Part shown: positions 15,834 through 24,601 of the stretch, in pieces
How the letters are laid out: each line of letters opens with the position of its first letter
Position numbering within the stretch: position 1 is the stretch's first letter
Assembly: GCA_900466945.1 (NCBI GenBank)
Contig: UBNV01000003.1
Coordinates: 62,001 to 126,000 of the forward strand
Direction: 5' to 3'
Origin: Hyphomicrobiales bacterium
Lineage (GTDB): Bacteria > Pseudomonadota > Alphaproteobacteria > Rhizobiales > Rhizobiaceae
Length of the DNA stretch: 64,000 nucleotides
Notes under the pieces: model-generated
What the model saw: the letters and a program-made list of their open reading frames with translations, nothing else
What the model was told of the DNA's origin: nothing
Databases searched by the model: none
Program-made: the position numbers and the translations under genes

Positions 15834-16793
15834 ATGACCAGTATTATGACCAATGCGGCCGCCATGGCGGCGCTGCAGACGCTTCGTTCGATCGACACCA
15901 ATCTCGAGACGACCCAGCGGCGCGTTTCCTCGGGCTACCGGGTAGAGACCGCAGCAGACAATGCCGGCTATTGGTCGATCGCCACCACGATGCGCTCCGA
16001 CAATGCAGCGCTCTCGACCGTTTCCGACGCGCTCGGCCTCGGCGCTGCCACGGTTGATACCGCTTACACGGCCCTCGACAACGTCGTCGACGTGATGTCC
16101 ACGATCAAGGCGAAGCTGGTCGCGGCCAGCGAACCGGGCGTGGATAAGAACAAGATCAACGAGGAAATGACCCAGCTGAAGAATCAGCTGATCTCGGCCG
16201 CCCAGTCCGCATCCTTCTCCGGCGAAAACTGGCTCTACAACACGAATGCCGCACCACTCGGCACGAAGCAGGTCGTCTCATCCTTCGTCCGCGGCGCGGA
16301 TGGCAGCGTGCAGGTCACCACGCTGGATTTCGATACGGCCGAATCCGTCCTGATCGACATCCAGGATGCATCGCAGGGTTTCCTCACGAAGTCGATCGAC
16401 GCCGATGCGTTGCGCAACACCGGTACGGGCGCGCGCGAATACTATCTCCTCGACATGGGCGCACCGACCGGTGGCGACGAGATCGCCATCGACACGAACA
16501 CCACCAAGGAACAGCTCGACGATATGATTGCCGTCGTCGATGACGTCATCCAGCAGCTGACCGATGCCGCCGCCACCCTTGGCGCGATCACGTCCCGCAT
16601 TGAAATGCAGGACAACTTCGTCTCGAACCTCATGGACGTGATCGACAAGGGCATCGGCCGTCTGGTCGATGCCGACATGAACGAGGAATCGACGCGACTG
16701 AAGGCGCTGCAGACCCAGCAGCAGCTCGGCATCCAGGCTCTCTCGATCGCCAACAGCAGCGCTGAAAAGCTCCTGACGCTCTTCCAGCGATAA
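15834..16793 (+). CDS. flaD: Flagellin D
   Basis: 319 residues starting MTSIMTNAAAMAALQTLRSIDTNLETTQRRVSSGYRVETAADNAGYWSI, with C-terminus GIGRLVDADMNEESTRLKALQTQQQLGIQALSIANSSAEKLLTLFQR. It keeps the flagellin ends but is the most divergent of the four in the central region and in its leader. It likely forms a minor or conditional filament subunit, as described for some paralogues in related rhizobia. The ATG is preceded by AGGGG; an in-frame ATG upstream at 15768 is rejected because the flagellin N-terminus is fixed. Confidence 0.9.
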   Translation: MTSIMTNAAAMAALQTLRSIDTNLETTQRRVSSGYRVETAADNAGYWSIATTMRSDNAALSTVSDALGLGAATVDTAYTALDNVVDVMSTIKAKLVAASEPGVDKNKINEEMTQLKNQLISAAQSASFSGENWLYNTNAAPLGTKQVVSSFVRGADGSVQVTTLDFDTAESVLIDIQDASQGFLTKSIDADALRNTGTGAREYYLLDMGAPTGGDEIAIDTNTTKEQLDDMIAVVDDVIQQLTDAAATLGAITSRIEMQDNFVSNLMDVIDKGIGRLVDADMNEESTRLKALQTQQQLGIQALSIANSSAEKLLTLFQR

Positions 16794-17058
16794 GGATTGA
16801 GGCGCCGAATGTCAGGCCATCCGGCGTCCTCGTGCCGTTTTAGGCCAGGTCGGCGCACACCACATTCATCTTCGCGCAAGTTTGAACCCCTAGCTTCATC
16901 GAGAGCACGTGGCACGACTGCGCCGATCCGTGCCGAATGAGCTTCGACCGATCCTGGAAGATGAAAGAACGCGTACGGGACATGCTGATGTTTAATCTTC
17001 TTCTCGTGCAAGGCCGCATCTGCCGGTCCCAATTTGTCGCCGATGGAGGCGATTGCTG
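16794..17058 (+). promoter_or_regulatory. flaD-fliH gap with CGCGCAAG element
   Basis: A weak imperfect hairpin (CGCCG/CGGCG, about 16809-16833) follows flaD. CGCGCAAG lies at 16873-16880, the element also seen before flgF and flhA. No convincing gene is visible on either strand; the antisense open frame here has no family features. The promoter for the motB-motC-fliK operon is presumably in this gap. Confidence 0.35.
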
Positions 17059-17706
17059 ATGAGCATGCGACTGGCCAGCTATCTCAAGGACTTCTCCTCC
17101 GCAGCCGCGCCTCCGGCGCCGCCGGCACCGAGTTTGGACATGCCGTCGGTGGATGCCTTCGACATGGATTTCCCGGCTCTTCCTGAACCCGAGCCAGTCG
17201 ATCTCGAAGCAGTCAGGCGCGAAGCTTATGCCGAAGGGCATGAGGCGGGCGAAAAGGCGGCCACGGAACGTTTCGAGGTGGACCGGCAGGCGATGGAGAT
17301 CGCCCATGCTCAGGCCCTTGCCGAACGGGACCAAAAGCTTCGCGACGAGTTTGCCGCCCTGCTGGCGACGAAACTGCCCGAGGTGATCCAGAAACTGTCG
17401 CTTGCCGTGAGCGAACAGACCGCTGTGGCGCTTGCACCCGTTGTCGGCGAGGCGCTTGCGGAAAAGGCCGTCCAGGACCTGGCCACGCTTCTGCAGGCGG
17501 CCATTGCATCCGGCGAGGCCGGAACGATCGATGTCAAGGGTCCGCGGCTTCTGTTCCAGAAGCTCCAGGCGGAAATGCCCGAGCATACGGGTTTCCTTCG
17601 CCACGTGGAGGACGAGGATCTCGACCTGACGGCCGAATTCGGTGACGCCGCCCTTGTGACGCGCATTTCAGCCTTTACGGCGAGCCTGAAGAAAGTTCTG
17701 GCATGA
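17059..17706 (+). CDS. Probable FliH-type flagellar assembly protein
   Basis: 215 residues. A Pro/Ala-rich N-terminus is followed by [23 protein letters not shown], with the Y..G...G pattern seen in FliH, then a coiled coil and a helical C-terminal domain ([45 protein letters not shown]). FliH is the stator-like partner of the FliI ATPase. fliI here has no fliH neighbour, so this distant gene is the natural candidate. The ATG at 17059 follows GGAG by 10 bases; a TTG at 17053 is an alternative. It overlaps motB by 4 bases. Assignment is by architecture rather than strong sequence identity. Confidence 0.6.
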   Translation: MSMRLASYLKDFSSAAAPPAPPAPSLDMPSVDAFDMDFPALPEPEPVDLEAVRREAYAEGHEAGEKAATERFEVDRQAMEIAHAQALAERDQKLRDEFAALLATKLPEVIQKLSLAVSEQTAVALAPVVGEALAEKAVQDLATLLQAAIASGEAGTIDVKGPRLLFQKLQAEMPEHTGFLRHVEDEDLDLTAEFGDAALVTRISAFTASLKKVLA

Positions 17707-19049
17707 GTGACGAAAACCACCACCACGGCAAGAACGAGATCATCATCGTCAAGCGCCATAAGGGTGACCACGACGGCGCCCACGGTGGTGCCTGGAAGAT
17801 CGCCTATGCGGACTTCATGACCGCGATGATGGCCTTCTTCCTCGTCATGTGGCTGGTCAATGCCGCCAACGAGGAAACCAAGGCCTCAGTCGCCAGCTAC
17901 TTCAACCCCATCAAGCTCTCGGATGAAAAGCCCACGGAAAAGGGGCTGGAGAAGCCGGTCGAGACCAGTGAGGGCGAAGAGAAGAAGGAACGGTCACAGG
18001 TCGACGAAGACGAGGACAAGGTCGGGTCGGCCGCCGCGACCGGTGACGACCAGACCGCGTCTTCGGGCGACGAGGCCAATTATTCCGAGGCGGACTTCTT
18101 CGAAAACCCCTATTCGGTTCTGGCTGAAATTGCCCAGGAAGTGGGCCAGCAGGCCAATGTCAGTGCCAAGGGAGAGGGCGGTGCAGCCGATTCCGGCCCC
18201 TCGACCGGCGCTCAGGGCGGTGAAGCCTATCGGGATCCATTCGATCCGGACTTCTGGACCCAGCAGGTGCAGACCGCCAATGGTCCGCCGGGCGAGCCGA
18301 CCGATGCCCAGACACCGGCGGAACAGGCCCAAACCGCTACACCTCCGATGATAGATCCCGCCGAACCGTCCACGGAGCCGGATCAGCAGATAGCGCTGGT
18401 CGTACCGGGCCAGAAGCCGCAGATCGAGGCAACGCCGTCCGAGGCCATGACCGAGGAAAAGCCAGCAGATGGCGAGGCTGAGAAGGCCGATGCCGGCGCC
18501 ACCGACCAGACCGGTGAGGAAACAAAGGACAAGCCCGAAATCGTCGACGTGGATCCGACGGCAGACGAGCAGCTCAAGGCACAGCTCGCCGCTGCCGACA
18601 AGCTCAAGGCAGAGATCGAACAGGCGATCGGCGGTGCCGCCGGCAAGCTCGCCGAAGGTCTCCTGGTCACTCCGACGGAGGGCGGGCTTCTGGTCACGAT
18701 CAGCGACCAGAGCGACGCCGCCATGTTCAATGTCGGCTCTGCCGTTCCGCGCCGCGAGCTGGTGCTTGCCATGGAGCGGCTCGGTCAGATCCTTGAGGCA
18801 AAACCCGGCCAAATCATCATTCGCGGGCATACCGACGGCCGCCAGTTCAAGGGCACCGAAAACGACAACTGGCGCCTCTCGATGGCACGTGCCCACAGTG
18901 CCTATTACATGTTGGTACGCGGCGGCCTGAGCGAGGGTCGCGTCGAGCAGGTCTCCGGTTTTGCCGATCGTCGCCTGCAGGTGCAGGACGATCCGCTTGC
19001 CGATTCCAACCGTCGTATCGAGATCCTGATCGAAGCGGAGCAGGGATAA
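17703..19049 (+). CDS. motB: Flagellar motor stator protein MotB
   Basis: 448 residues, much longer than the ~308 of E. coli. The N-terminal plug/TM region [22 protein letters not shown] contains the proton-binding Asp (near residue 37). The C-terminal OmpA-type peptidoglycan-binding domain occupies the last ~130 residues ([28 protein letters not shown]...[20 protein letters not shown]...[22 protein letters not shown]). Between them lies a ~250-residue acidic, Pro/Glu-rich linker, characteristic of rhizobial MotB, which works with the extra periplasmic protein MotC. motC follows by 3 bases. Confidence 0.95.
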   Translation: MSDENHHHGKNEIIIVKRHKGDHDGAHGGAWKIAYADFMTAMMAFFLVMWLVNAANEETKASVASYFNPIKLSDEKPTEKGLEKPVETSEGEEKKERSQVDEDEDKVGSAAATGDDQTASSGDEANYSEADFFENPYSVLAEIAQEVGQQANVSAKGEGGAADSGPSTGAQGGEAYRDPFDPDFWTQQVQTANGPPGEPTDAQTPAEQAQTATPPMIDPAEPSTEPDQQIALVVPGQKPQIEATPSEAMTEEKPADGEAEKADAGATDQTGEETKDKPEIVDVDPTADEQLKAQLAAADKLKAEIEQAIGGAAGKLAEGLLVTPTEGGLLVTISDQSDAAMFNVGSAVPRRELVLAMERLGQILEAKPGQIIIRGHTDGRQFKGTENDNWRLSMARAHSAYYMLVRGGLSEGRVEQVSGFADRRLQVQDDPLADSNRRIEILIEAEQG

Positions 19050-19052
19050 GCC

Positions 19053-20363
19053 ATGGCGATCCGGCGTCTCTCTCTCTGTCTGCTGCTTTCCGGTCTGGCC
19101 GCCCTTGCGGTCGGATCGCTGGGCCATGCGCAGACGGTGGATGAGACGCTTGAGCCTTACCGCATGTTGCGCTCGCTGCAGTTCGTCCAGGATACGGTCA
19201 TTCGCGGAGATCATTCCGCGGCCGAGATGCAGCGCTTCATGCTCGGCACGATCGACGAGCGGCTGCGCACGGCAGACCCGAAGTTGTACCAGGATCCCCG
19301 CAATGTCGATGCCGCCCTGATCTATGCCATGAGTGGCGGCAATCCGGCGACGCTCGAATATCTCGTCGCGCGCGACATCGACGGCAATTTCGACAACCGG
19401 GTGAGCGACGCGCTTCGCAAATATCTGAGCGGCAAGGGCACCCTCATCGCCAGGAGCCTCGGAGATATCGCGAACGAATACAAGAACGCCAAGATCGGTC
19501 CCTATCTCGCGCTCGTTGCCGGCAATGTCACGCTGACCAAGGATCCTGTCGCGGCCTTGAAGTTTTACGATTGGGCACGATTGACTGCGCCGGGCACCAT
19601 TGTCGAGGAGGCGGCGATGCGCCGTTCGCTCGCCATCGCTGTCGACGCCAAGATCGTCGAGAAGGCGTCGCTCTATGCCAACGGCTACGCACGCCGCTTC
19701 CTTTATTCTCCCTATGCCAGCCAGTTCGCCGATCTGTTCGTGCGCTTTGTTGTCGAACACTATGACGTTCTGCAGCCGCAGGACATCGAGGCAACGCTCG
19801 GCTACATGGATGTCGACCGCCGACGCGAAATCTATCTCCGCGTCGCACGCGAAGCCGCGATTGCAGGTCGCAAGGATCTGGCGACAATGGCTGCGGACCA
19901 GGCAAGGCTGCTTTCGGGCAGCGAGCAAGGGGCTGACGCTCTCGCCAATCTTTACGGCAGCCTGGTGGGTGTGCCGACCGAGAACGTCGACGACGCCATG
20001 GCTGTCCTGATGCAGATCCCGGAAGAGGCGCTCTCGCCACGTGACAGGGCCCTGCGTCAGGCGGCCGAGACCGTGGCAAAGGAGGTTTTGCGCAAGCCGC
20101 AGCCGAACCAGCCTGCGTCGACGCCGCCCCGGGAAGCTGAAGACGAAACGGCTGCCGCGGCTGCGGATCCTGATCTCCAGGATCCCTTTGCACAACCGTC
20201 GGAGACGGTGCCGGTATCGGCGGAAGTTCAACCCGCCGCGGCGGGGGCGGCTTTGCCGAAGGCAGAGCAGGCGGATATCGATCCCGAATTGCGAACCTTT
20301 GTCGATACCGGGCGGTCTAAGCTCGACGCCATTGACGATCTTCTCGAGAAAGAAGGCCCATGA
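19053..20363 (+). CDS. motC: Periplasmic motor protein MotC
   Basis: 436 residues with a signal peptide (SLCLLLSGLAALAVGSLGHAQ). The mature protein is mostly helical (TPR-like), with stretches such as YRMLRSLQFVQDTVIRGDHSAAEMQRFMLGTIDERL. In Sinorhizobium MotC is a periplasmic protein that binds the MotB periplasmic region and is needed for rotation. The C-terminal ~80 residues are low-complexity (Pro/Ala/Glu). It overlaps fliK by 4 bases. Confidence 0.92.
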   Translation: MAIRRLSLCLLLSGLAALAVGSLGHAQTVDETLEPYRMLRSLQFVQDTVIRGDHSAAEMQRFMLGTIDERLRTADPKLYQDPRNVDAALIYAMSGGNPATLEYLVARDIDGNFDNRVSDALRKYLSGKGTLIARSLGDIANEYKNAKIGPYLALVAGNVTLTKDPVAALKFYDWARLTAPGTIVEEAAMRRSLAIAVDAKIVEKASLYANGYARRFLYSPYASQFADLFVRFVVEHYDVLQPQDIEATLGYMDVDRRREIYLRVAREAAIAGRKDLATMAADQARLLSGSEQGADALANLYGSLVGVPTENVDDAMAVLMQIPEEALSPRDRALRQAAETVAKEVLRKPQPNQPASTPPREAEDETAAAAADPDLQDPFAQPSETVPVSAEVQPAAAGAALPKAEQADIDPELRTFVDTGRSKLDAIDDLLEKEGP

Positions 20364-21775
20364 GCATGATGGACGCACTCTCAGCCCCCCGACTGCCGGA
20401 CAGCGCGGTGTCGACCAATCATGGCCGTAGTGACCGAGCTGAAGATGGCGGCAGCTTTTCGAAAGTCTTGTCCAACTCGGGCGAGAAAGATCGTGGTACG
20501 CGCGGAAATGACGCCGCAGCGGAAGACAACGCGGAAGGCGACACTGTCGATACAACCGCCATTGCCAAGTCGACTTCGACAAAGAACAAGCCTCTGATTG
20601 ATATCGGCAATACGCTCGCCGGAGACTTTGACGGTTTGCCGGCGGACATGTCGGTCGACGAACTCGCCCGGCTCCTCGCGGCGGTTCGAGCGCAGGCGCT
20701 GGGCAAAACCGGGGACAGGGACGGCGATGCACCCGGAGTCGAAATCAAGGGGCTCGACCCGAAACTGAAAGCAGAGCTTGCCAAGGCATTGGCAGCCGTC
20801 CGGGAGAAGAAGACGGCGGAAGAGGGCGACCAGACGACGGTCGAGCCCGGTTCCGGGGAAGAGGCCGAGACCGACACGCAGGCTGGCGACCTTGTCGACC
20901 TACTCAAGCTGCTGGCCGGCGGTGATGCTCTGAATGCGGGTCCGGAAGACGTCAAGGTAAAGACCGATAAGACTGACAAGGACGACCTGAAGCTGAAAAT
21001 GGCGGATGTCGCGTCCACACTGGCGACCGTAGGTGACCAGCCGGATGCGTCCAGTTCGGAAGGCGGACAGTCTGAGGGCGAGCGGGATTTCCGTTTCGTC
21101 AGGGCGGACGGCAAGGGGCAGCCACTCCTGCTGCGCGGTGAGGGGGCTGGCGGACCCGAGCAGTCCGAGCAGAAAACCATCGAGACGGTCACCGTCGTCG
21201 ACAGCCGCCGTTACCTCGCGCCGGTTTCCAGCACCAATGCCGCCTCGATCACGGCGGCCATGGTCGGTGATGGCGAATGGGTATCGGCCATGTCGCCGGG
21301 CTCGGAGCTTGCCAATGCCGCAGCCCAGTCCAGCCAGGGCAAAGTCGTGCACACGCTGAAACTTCAGATGACACCGATCGAGCTCGGCAGCGTCACGGCG
21401 ACCCTGCGGCTCTCGGGCGAGGAGCTGAGCGTTCAGCTGACCGTCGACAACCCGGCGGCATTGCGCCAGCTGACCAACGACCAGAGCGACATCCTCAAGG
21501 CTCTCCGGGCACAAGGGCTCGTGGTGGACCAGGTTCAGGTGAACATGCAGGTGGCATCGACCGATCGCAGCGCCGATACCGGCCAAAACGCTTCCCAAGG
21601 CCAGCAATCCGGCCAGCAAGCCTCCCAATCAGGAAGCCAGGGTGGAAGTGAACGTCAGCAAAGTGGTGAAACGGCAGGAAGCGGAGCAAGAGTAGCAGAT
21701 GAGCGTGTGGTTCAAGCGACGGACACTGCAGCTGCCGACGCTGGCGGCTCTCGCCCTGATCAGCTTTACCTCTGA
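20360..21775 (+). CDS. fliK: Flagellar hook-length control protein FliK (formerly MotD)
   Basis: 471 residues. The C-terminal FliK domain is clear: KVVHTLKLQMTPIELGSVTATLRLSGEELSVQLTVDNPAALRQLTNDQSDILKALRAQGLVVDQVQV (about residues 325-395). It is followed by a Gln/Ser/Gly-rich tail. The N-terminal two thirds are hydrophilic and repetitive in composition, as expected for the molecular-ruler part. It measures hook length and switches export specificity. In Sinorhizobium this gene was first named motD. Its 3' end overlaps the next gene by 77 bases. Confidence 0.9.
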   Translation: MSMMDALSAPRLPDSAVSTNHGRSDRAEDGGSFSKVLSNSGEKDRGTRGNDAAAEDNAEGDTVDTTAIAKSTSTKNKPLIDIGNTLAGDFDGLPADMSVDELARLLAAVRAQALGKTGDRDGDAPGVEIKGLDPKLKAELAKALAAVREKKTAEEGDQTTVEPGSGEEAETDTQAGDLVDLLKLLAGGDALNAGPEDVKVKTDKTDKDDLKLKMADVASTLATVGDQPDASSSEGGQSEGERDFRFVRADGKGQPLLLRGEGAGGPEQSEQKTIETVTVVDSRRYLAPVSSTNAASITAAMVGDGEWVSAMSPGSELANAAAQSSQGKVVHTLKLQMTPIELGSVTATLRLSGEELSVQLTVDNPAALRQLTNDQSDILKALRAQGLVVDQVQVNMQVASTDRSADTGQNASQGQQSGQQASQSGSQGGSERQQSGETAGSGARVADERVVQATDTAAADAGGSRPDQLYL

Positions 21776-22280
21776 AGCGGCTGCCAATCGCGGAGCTTGT
21801 GAGGGCGCCATCAGTGCCGCATCTGCCAAATATGGCATCCCGGAGGGCATCCTTTATTCGGTCGGCCTGACGGAGACCGGACGGAAGGGAAGCCTGCAAC
21901 CCTTCGCCATGAACGTCGAGGGCAAGGCGCACTATTTCGACGGGCTGGAGGACGCCTTGCAAGCTTTCCAGCACGCTCGCGAAAACGGTGCGGTTCTGAT
22001 CGATGTGGGCTGCATGCAGATCAATCAGCATTTCCATGGGGAGCATTTTACGAGTGTCGAAGCCATGTTCGACCCGAGGCGCAACGTGGAATATGCCGCA
22101 CGTTTCCTCAGTGACCTGCACAATCGCCACGAAACCTGGACGATGGCCGTCGCCAGATATCACGCAGGCCCGAACAATGACCCGGCACAAAAGCGTTATG
22201 TGTGCCGCGTGATCGCCAATCTGGTGGCCACCGGCTACGGGAACCGGACTCCTAATGCGCGACAATTTTGCGGTGAATAG
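21699..22280 (+). CDS. Secreted lytic transglycosylase (SLT domain), flagellar locus
   Basis: 193 residues with a signal peptide (RRTLQLPTLAALALISFTSEAAA). The SLT/lysozyme-like domain runs through CEGAISAASAKYGIPEGILYSVGLTETG and continues with GCMQINQHFHGEHF, RRNVEYAARFLSDL and VARYHAGPNND. The Glu in LTETG is the likely catalytic acid. Such enzymes open peptidoglycan for rod passage. The FlgJ-type protein at 32124-32678 has no muramidase domain, so this enzyme may supply that activity. The start lies inside fliK; no shorter start keeps the signal peptide. Confidence 0.85.
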   Translation: MSVWFKRRTLQLPTLAALALISFTSEAAANRGACEGAISAASAKYGIPEGILYSVGLTETGRKGSLQPFAMNVEGKAHYFDGLEDALQAFQHARENGAVLIDVGCMQINQHFHGEHFTSVEAMFDPRRNVEYAARFLSDLHNRHETWTMAVARYHAGPNNDPAQKRYVCRVIANLVATGYGNRTPNARQFCGE

Positions 22281-22560
22281 CAACCCTTGATTGTTTGACA
22301 GCCTTGATTGTGCCGATTTGCAAATTGTGGCGAGACTGCGATCAAGAAGGCATTAGCAAGACCTTGTGCGAAGCTTGCGTTAACTTTTCCACTAAAAATT
22401 TGTGCCATGAAATGCATTGAGCCACTATATCTAGTTCAAATCGGCACCAAAAGGTTAATCAATCGTTAATAACTATGGTTAAGATCTCCTAGTTGTCCAT
22501 GAATCCCCCGATTCGTACCCATGGTGCATCGAAACACCACACTGATTCGGAGGCGGCTGA
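22281..22560 (+). promoter_or_regulatory. rem upstream region with CtrA-type box
   Basis: TTAA-TCAATCG-TTAA at 22455-22469 is an exact TTAA-N7-TTAA match, followed by a third TTAA at 22479-22482, about 92 bases before rem. Further upstream, 22363-22380 contains CTTGTGCG-AAG-CTTGCG, a direct repeat related to the CGCAAG element on the opposite strand. In Sinorhizobium rem is the entry point of the motility cascade and is activated by VisNR, so a dense regulatory region is expected. CtrA input here is inferred. Confidence 0.5.
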
Positions 22561-23232
22561 ATGATCGTCGTGGTAGATGAGCGCGAGCTCGTGAAAGACG
22601 GATACACTTCACTATTTGGGCGCGAGGGAATTCCCTCGACCGGATTCGACCCTCGCGAGTTCGGCGAATGGGTCAATACGGCGGCAGACAGCGACATCGC
22701 TGCCGTCGAAGCATTCCTGATCGGTCAGGGCGAGGAAACCCTGGAATTGCCACGTGCAATCCGTGACAGGACCCAGGCTCCGGTCATCGCGGTCAGCGAT
22801 CACCCTTCACTCGAAGCCACTCTCGCACTGTTCGACTGCGGGGTCGACGACGTTGTGCGCAAGCCCGTGCATCCACGGGAGATCCTGGCGCGTGCTGCGG
22901 CTATTCGTCGACGTCTGCGGGCGATCACTAATTTCACCGAGATCGGGCCGATCAAGGTCTTCTCCGACGGTCGCGATCCCGAGATCGCTGGCGACGTCTT
23001 CCCCTTGCCGCGCCGCGAGCGACGCATCCTGGAATATCTGGTCTCCAACCGCGGTCGCCGTGTTTCCAAGACCCAGATCTTCAACGCGATCTACGGCATC
23101 TTCGATGAGGAAGTCGAAGAAAACGTCGTCGAAAGCCACATCTCCAAGCTTCGCAAGAAGCTTCGCAAGAAGCTCGGTTTCGACCCCGTCGATTCCAAAC
23201 GCTTCCTCGGTTACTGCATCGACTGGAGCTGA
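22561..23232 (+). CDS. rem: Motility transcription activator Rem (OmpR-type, degenerate receiver)
   Basis: 223 residues. The C-terminal winged helix (about 120-223: [34 protein letters not shown]...[20 protein letters not shown]...[10 protein letters not shown]) is OmpR/PhoB type. The receiver-like N-terminus keeps the Lys of the KPVHPREIL motif. Where the phosphoacceptor Asp should end strand 3, it reads [10 protein letters not shown], so it is unlikely to be phosphorylated. Rem activates class III motility genes during exponential growth in Sinorhizobium. A terminator follows at once, so rem is probably monocistronic. Confidence 0.92.
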   Translation: MIVVVDERELVKDGYTSLFGREGIPSTGFDPREFGEWVNTAADSDIAAVEAFLIGQGEETLELPRAIRDRTQAPVIAVSDHPSLEATLALFDCGVDDVVRKPVHPREILARAAAIRRRLRAITNFTEIGPIKVFSDGRDPEIAGDVFPLPRRERRILEYLVSNRGRRVSKTQIFNAIYGIFDEEVEENVVESHISKLRKKLRKKLGFDPVDSKRFLGYCIDWS

Positions 23233-23239
23233 TTTCTAC

Positions 23240-23273
23240 ACTGCGGCCGCCCTTGTGCGGCCGCAGTTTTTTC
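23240..23273 (+). terminator. Strong intrinsic terminator after rem
   Basis: ACTGCGGCCGC (23240-23250) pairs perfectly with GCGGCCGCAGT (23257-23267) over a CCTTGT loop and runs into TTTTTT. It lies 8 bases after the rem stop. Confidence 0.93.
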
Positions 23274-23320
23274 GTCGCGGCGAGACGGAAAAACAGCGGG
23301 GCCCTCCAGCCAGACAGCTT

Positions 23321-23328
23321 CACGCAAG
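23321..23328 (+). promoter_or_regulatory. CACGCAAG element upstream of flgE
   Basis: CACGCAAG lies 46 bases before the flgE start, the same core and nearly the same distance as before flgB (44) and motA (about 50). A terminator isolates rem upstream, so a promoter must lie in 23268-23374. The role is inferred from recurrence. Confidence 0.4.
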
Positions 23329-23374
23329 GCCCACCTCATACTCTCCCCATCGACTACAAAACGAGGATTTTGAC

Positions 23375-24580
23375 ATGAGCCTTTACGGAACCATGCGAAC
23401 GGGTGTCTCCGGCATGAATGCCCAGTCGAACCGGCTGAGCACTGTCGCAGACAACATCGCCAATTCCAGCACCGTCGGCTATAAGAAGGCCTCGGTTCAA
23501 TTTTCATCCATGATTTTGCCGGCCACCAACGGCGCCTACAATTCCGGTGGCGTCGAGACCGACGTGCGCTATTCGATTTCGAGCCAGGGCACCTTCAGCT
23601 ACACGACCTCCGAGACGGACCTCGCCATCAATGGTGACGGCTTCTTCATCGTGAAGGGTGATGATGGCACTCCTTATATGACCCGAGCAGGCTCTTTCGT
23701 TTTGCAGGAAGACGGCACGCTCAAGAACACGGCCGGATACACGCTCCAGGGTTATGAATACAATTCCACCGTTGATCCGACGATCGTCGTTAACGGATTT
23801 GATGGTCTCGAGCCGGTCGATCTCTCAGGATCCGGCATCTCGGCCGTGCCTTCGACAACGGGCGTTTTGAACGTCAACCTGCCGAACTCCGTAGCCGTTG
23901 GTGGGACCCAGACAACTTCACTCAAGGTCTACGACAGTCAGGGCACCAGCCGCCTGATCACCTTCACCTATGAGAAACTGGCCGACAACCAATGGGAAGT
24001 GTCAGCCGTAGAGGCTGACGGCGGCACCACTGTCGTCACACCGACCCTGCTTGAATTTGACACCAATGGTAATTTGATTGCTCCGGTTCCGCCGCAGCTT
24101 GACATCCTGACCTACGCCGTCGGTGGTGCTACGGTCGAGAACATTGCTGTCGACATCGGCAACACCACGCAGCTCGCCTCCGACTTCTCGGTCGAAGAGG
24201 GTGATGCAAACGGCAATGCTGCCTCGAAGGTCAAGGGCTACGAGATCGACGACAAGGGTGTCGTATCCATCGCCTACGAAAACGGCGACCTGGTTCCGAA
24301 GTTCCGCGTGGCTCTCGCCAGCGTCCAGAGCCCTGACAATCTCAATCCCGTTGCTGGCAACATGTACACCCAGTCGAACGATTCCGGTGTCGTCATCCTC
24401 GGTTACGCAGGCTCCAGCGGCTTCGGTACGATCCTCTCTGGCGCACTTGAAGACTCCAATGTGGACGTCGCGGAAGAACTGACGGCCATGATCGAGTCAC
24501 AGCGGAATTACACCGCAAACTCCAAGGTTTTCCAGACCGGCTCCGAATTGATGGAAGTCCTGGTCAACCTGAAGAGATAA
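23375..24580 (+). CDS. flgE: Flagellar hook protein FlgE
   Basis: 401 residues from ATG, preceded by ACGAGGA. The N-terminus is MSLYGTMRTGVSGMNAQSNRLSTVADNIANSSTVGYKKASVQFSSM, and the C-terminus is GALEDSNVDVAEELTAMIESQRNYTANSKVFQTGSELMEVLVNLKR, both hook-type. The domain between them, which includes ETDLAINGDGFFIV, forms the hook surface. It polymerises into the hook to the length set by FliK. The open frame extends upstream through the terminator, which excludes an earlier start. It leads the flgE-flgK-flgL-flaF-flbT-flgD-fliQ run. Confidence 0.95.
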   Translation: MSLYGTMRTGVSGMNAQSNRLSTVADNIANSSTVGYKKASVQFSSMILPATNGAYNSGGVETDVRYSISSQGTFSYTTSETDLAINGDGFFIVKGDDGTPYMTRAGSFVLQEDGTLKNTAGYTLQGYEYNSTVDPTIVVNGFDGLEPVDLSGSGISAVPSTTGVLNVNLPNSVAVGGTQTTSLKVYDSQGTSRLITFTYEKLADNQWEVSAVEADGGTTVVTPTLLEFDTNGNLIAPVPPQLDILTYAVGGATVENIAVDIGNTTQLASDFSVEEGDANGNAASKVKGYEIDDKGVVSIAYENGDLVPKFRVALASVQSPDNLNPVAGNMYTQSNDSGVVILGYAGSSGFGTILSGALEDSNVDVAEELTAMIESQRNYTANSKVFQTGSELMEVLVNLKR

Positions 24581-24601
24581 TCGAAAGAGTAGGTTAGTCC
24601 T

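Noticed and set aside
17994..20732. Long antisense open frame (912 codons) opposite motB, motC and fliK
   Set aside because: It covers three well-supported genes on the other strand, has no recognisable domain and is rich in Arg/Leu/Cys, as expected for a shadow frame in high-GC DNA.
23241..23266. Paired GCGGCCGC octamers considered as a special repeat
   Set aside because: They are the two arms of the rem terminator stem followed by a T-run.
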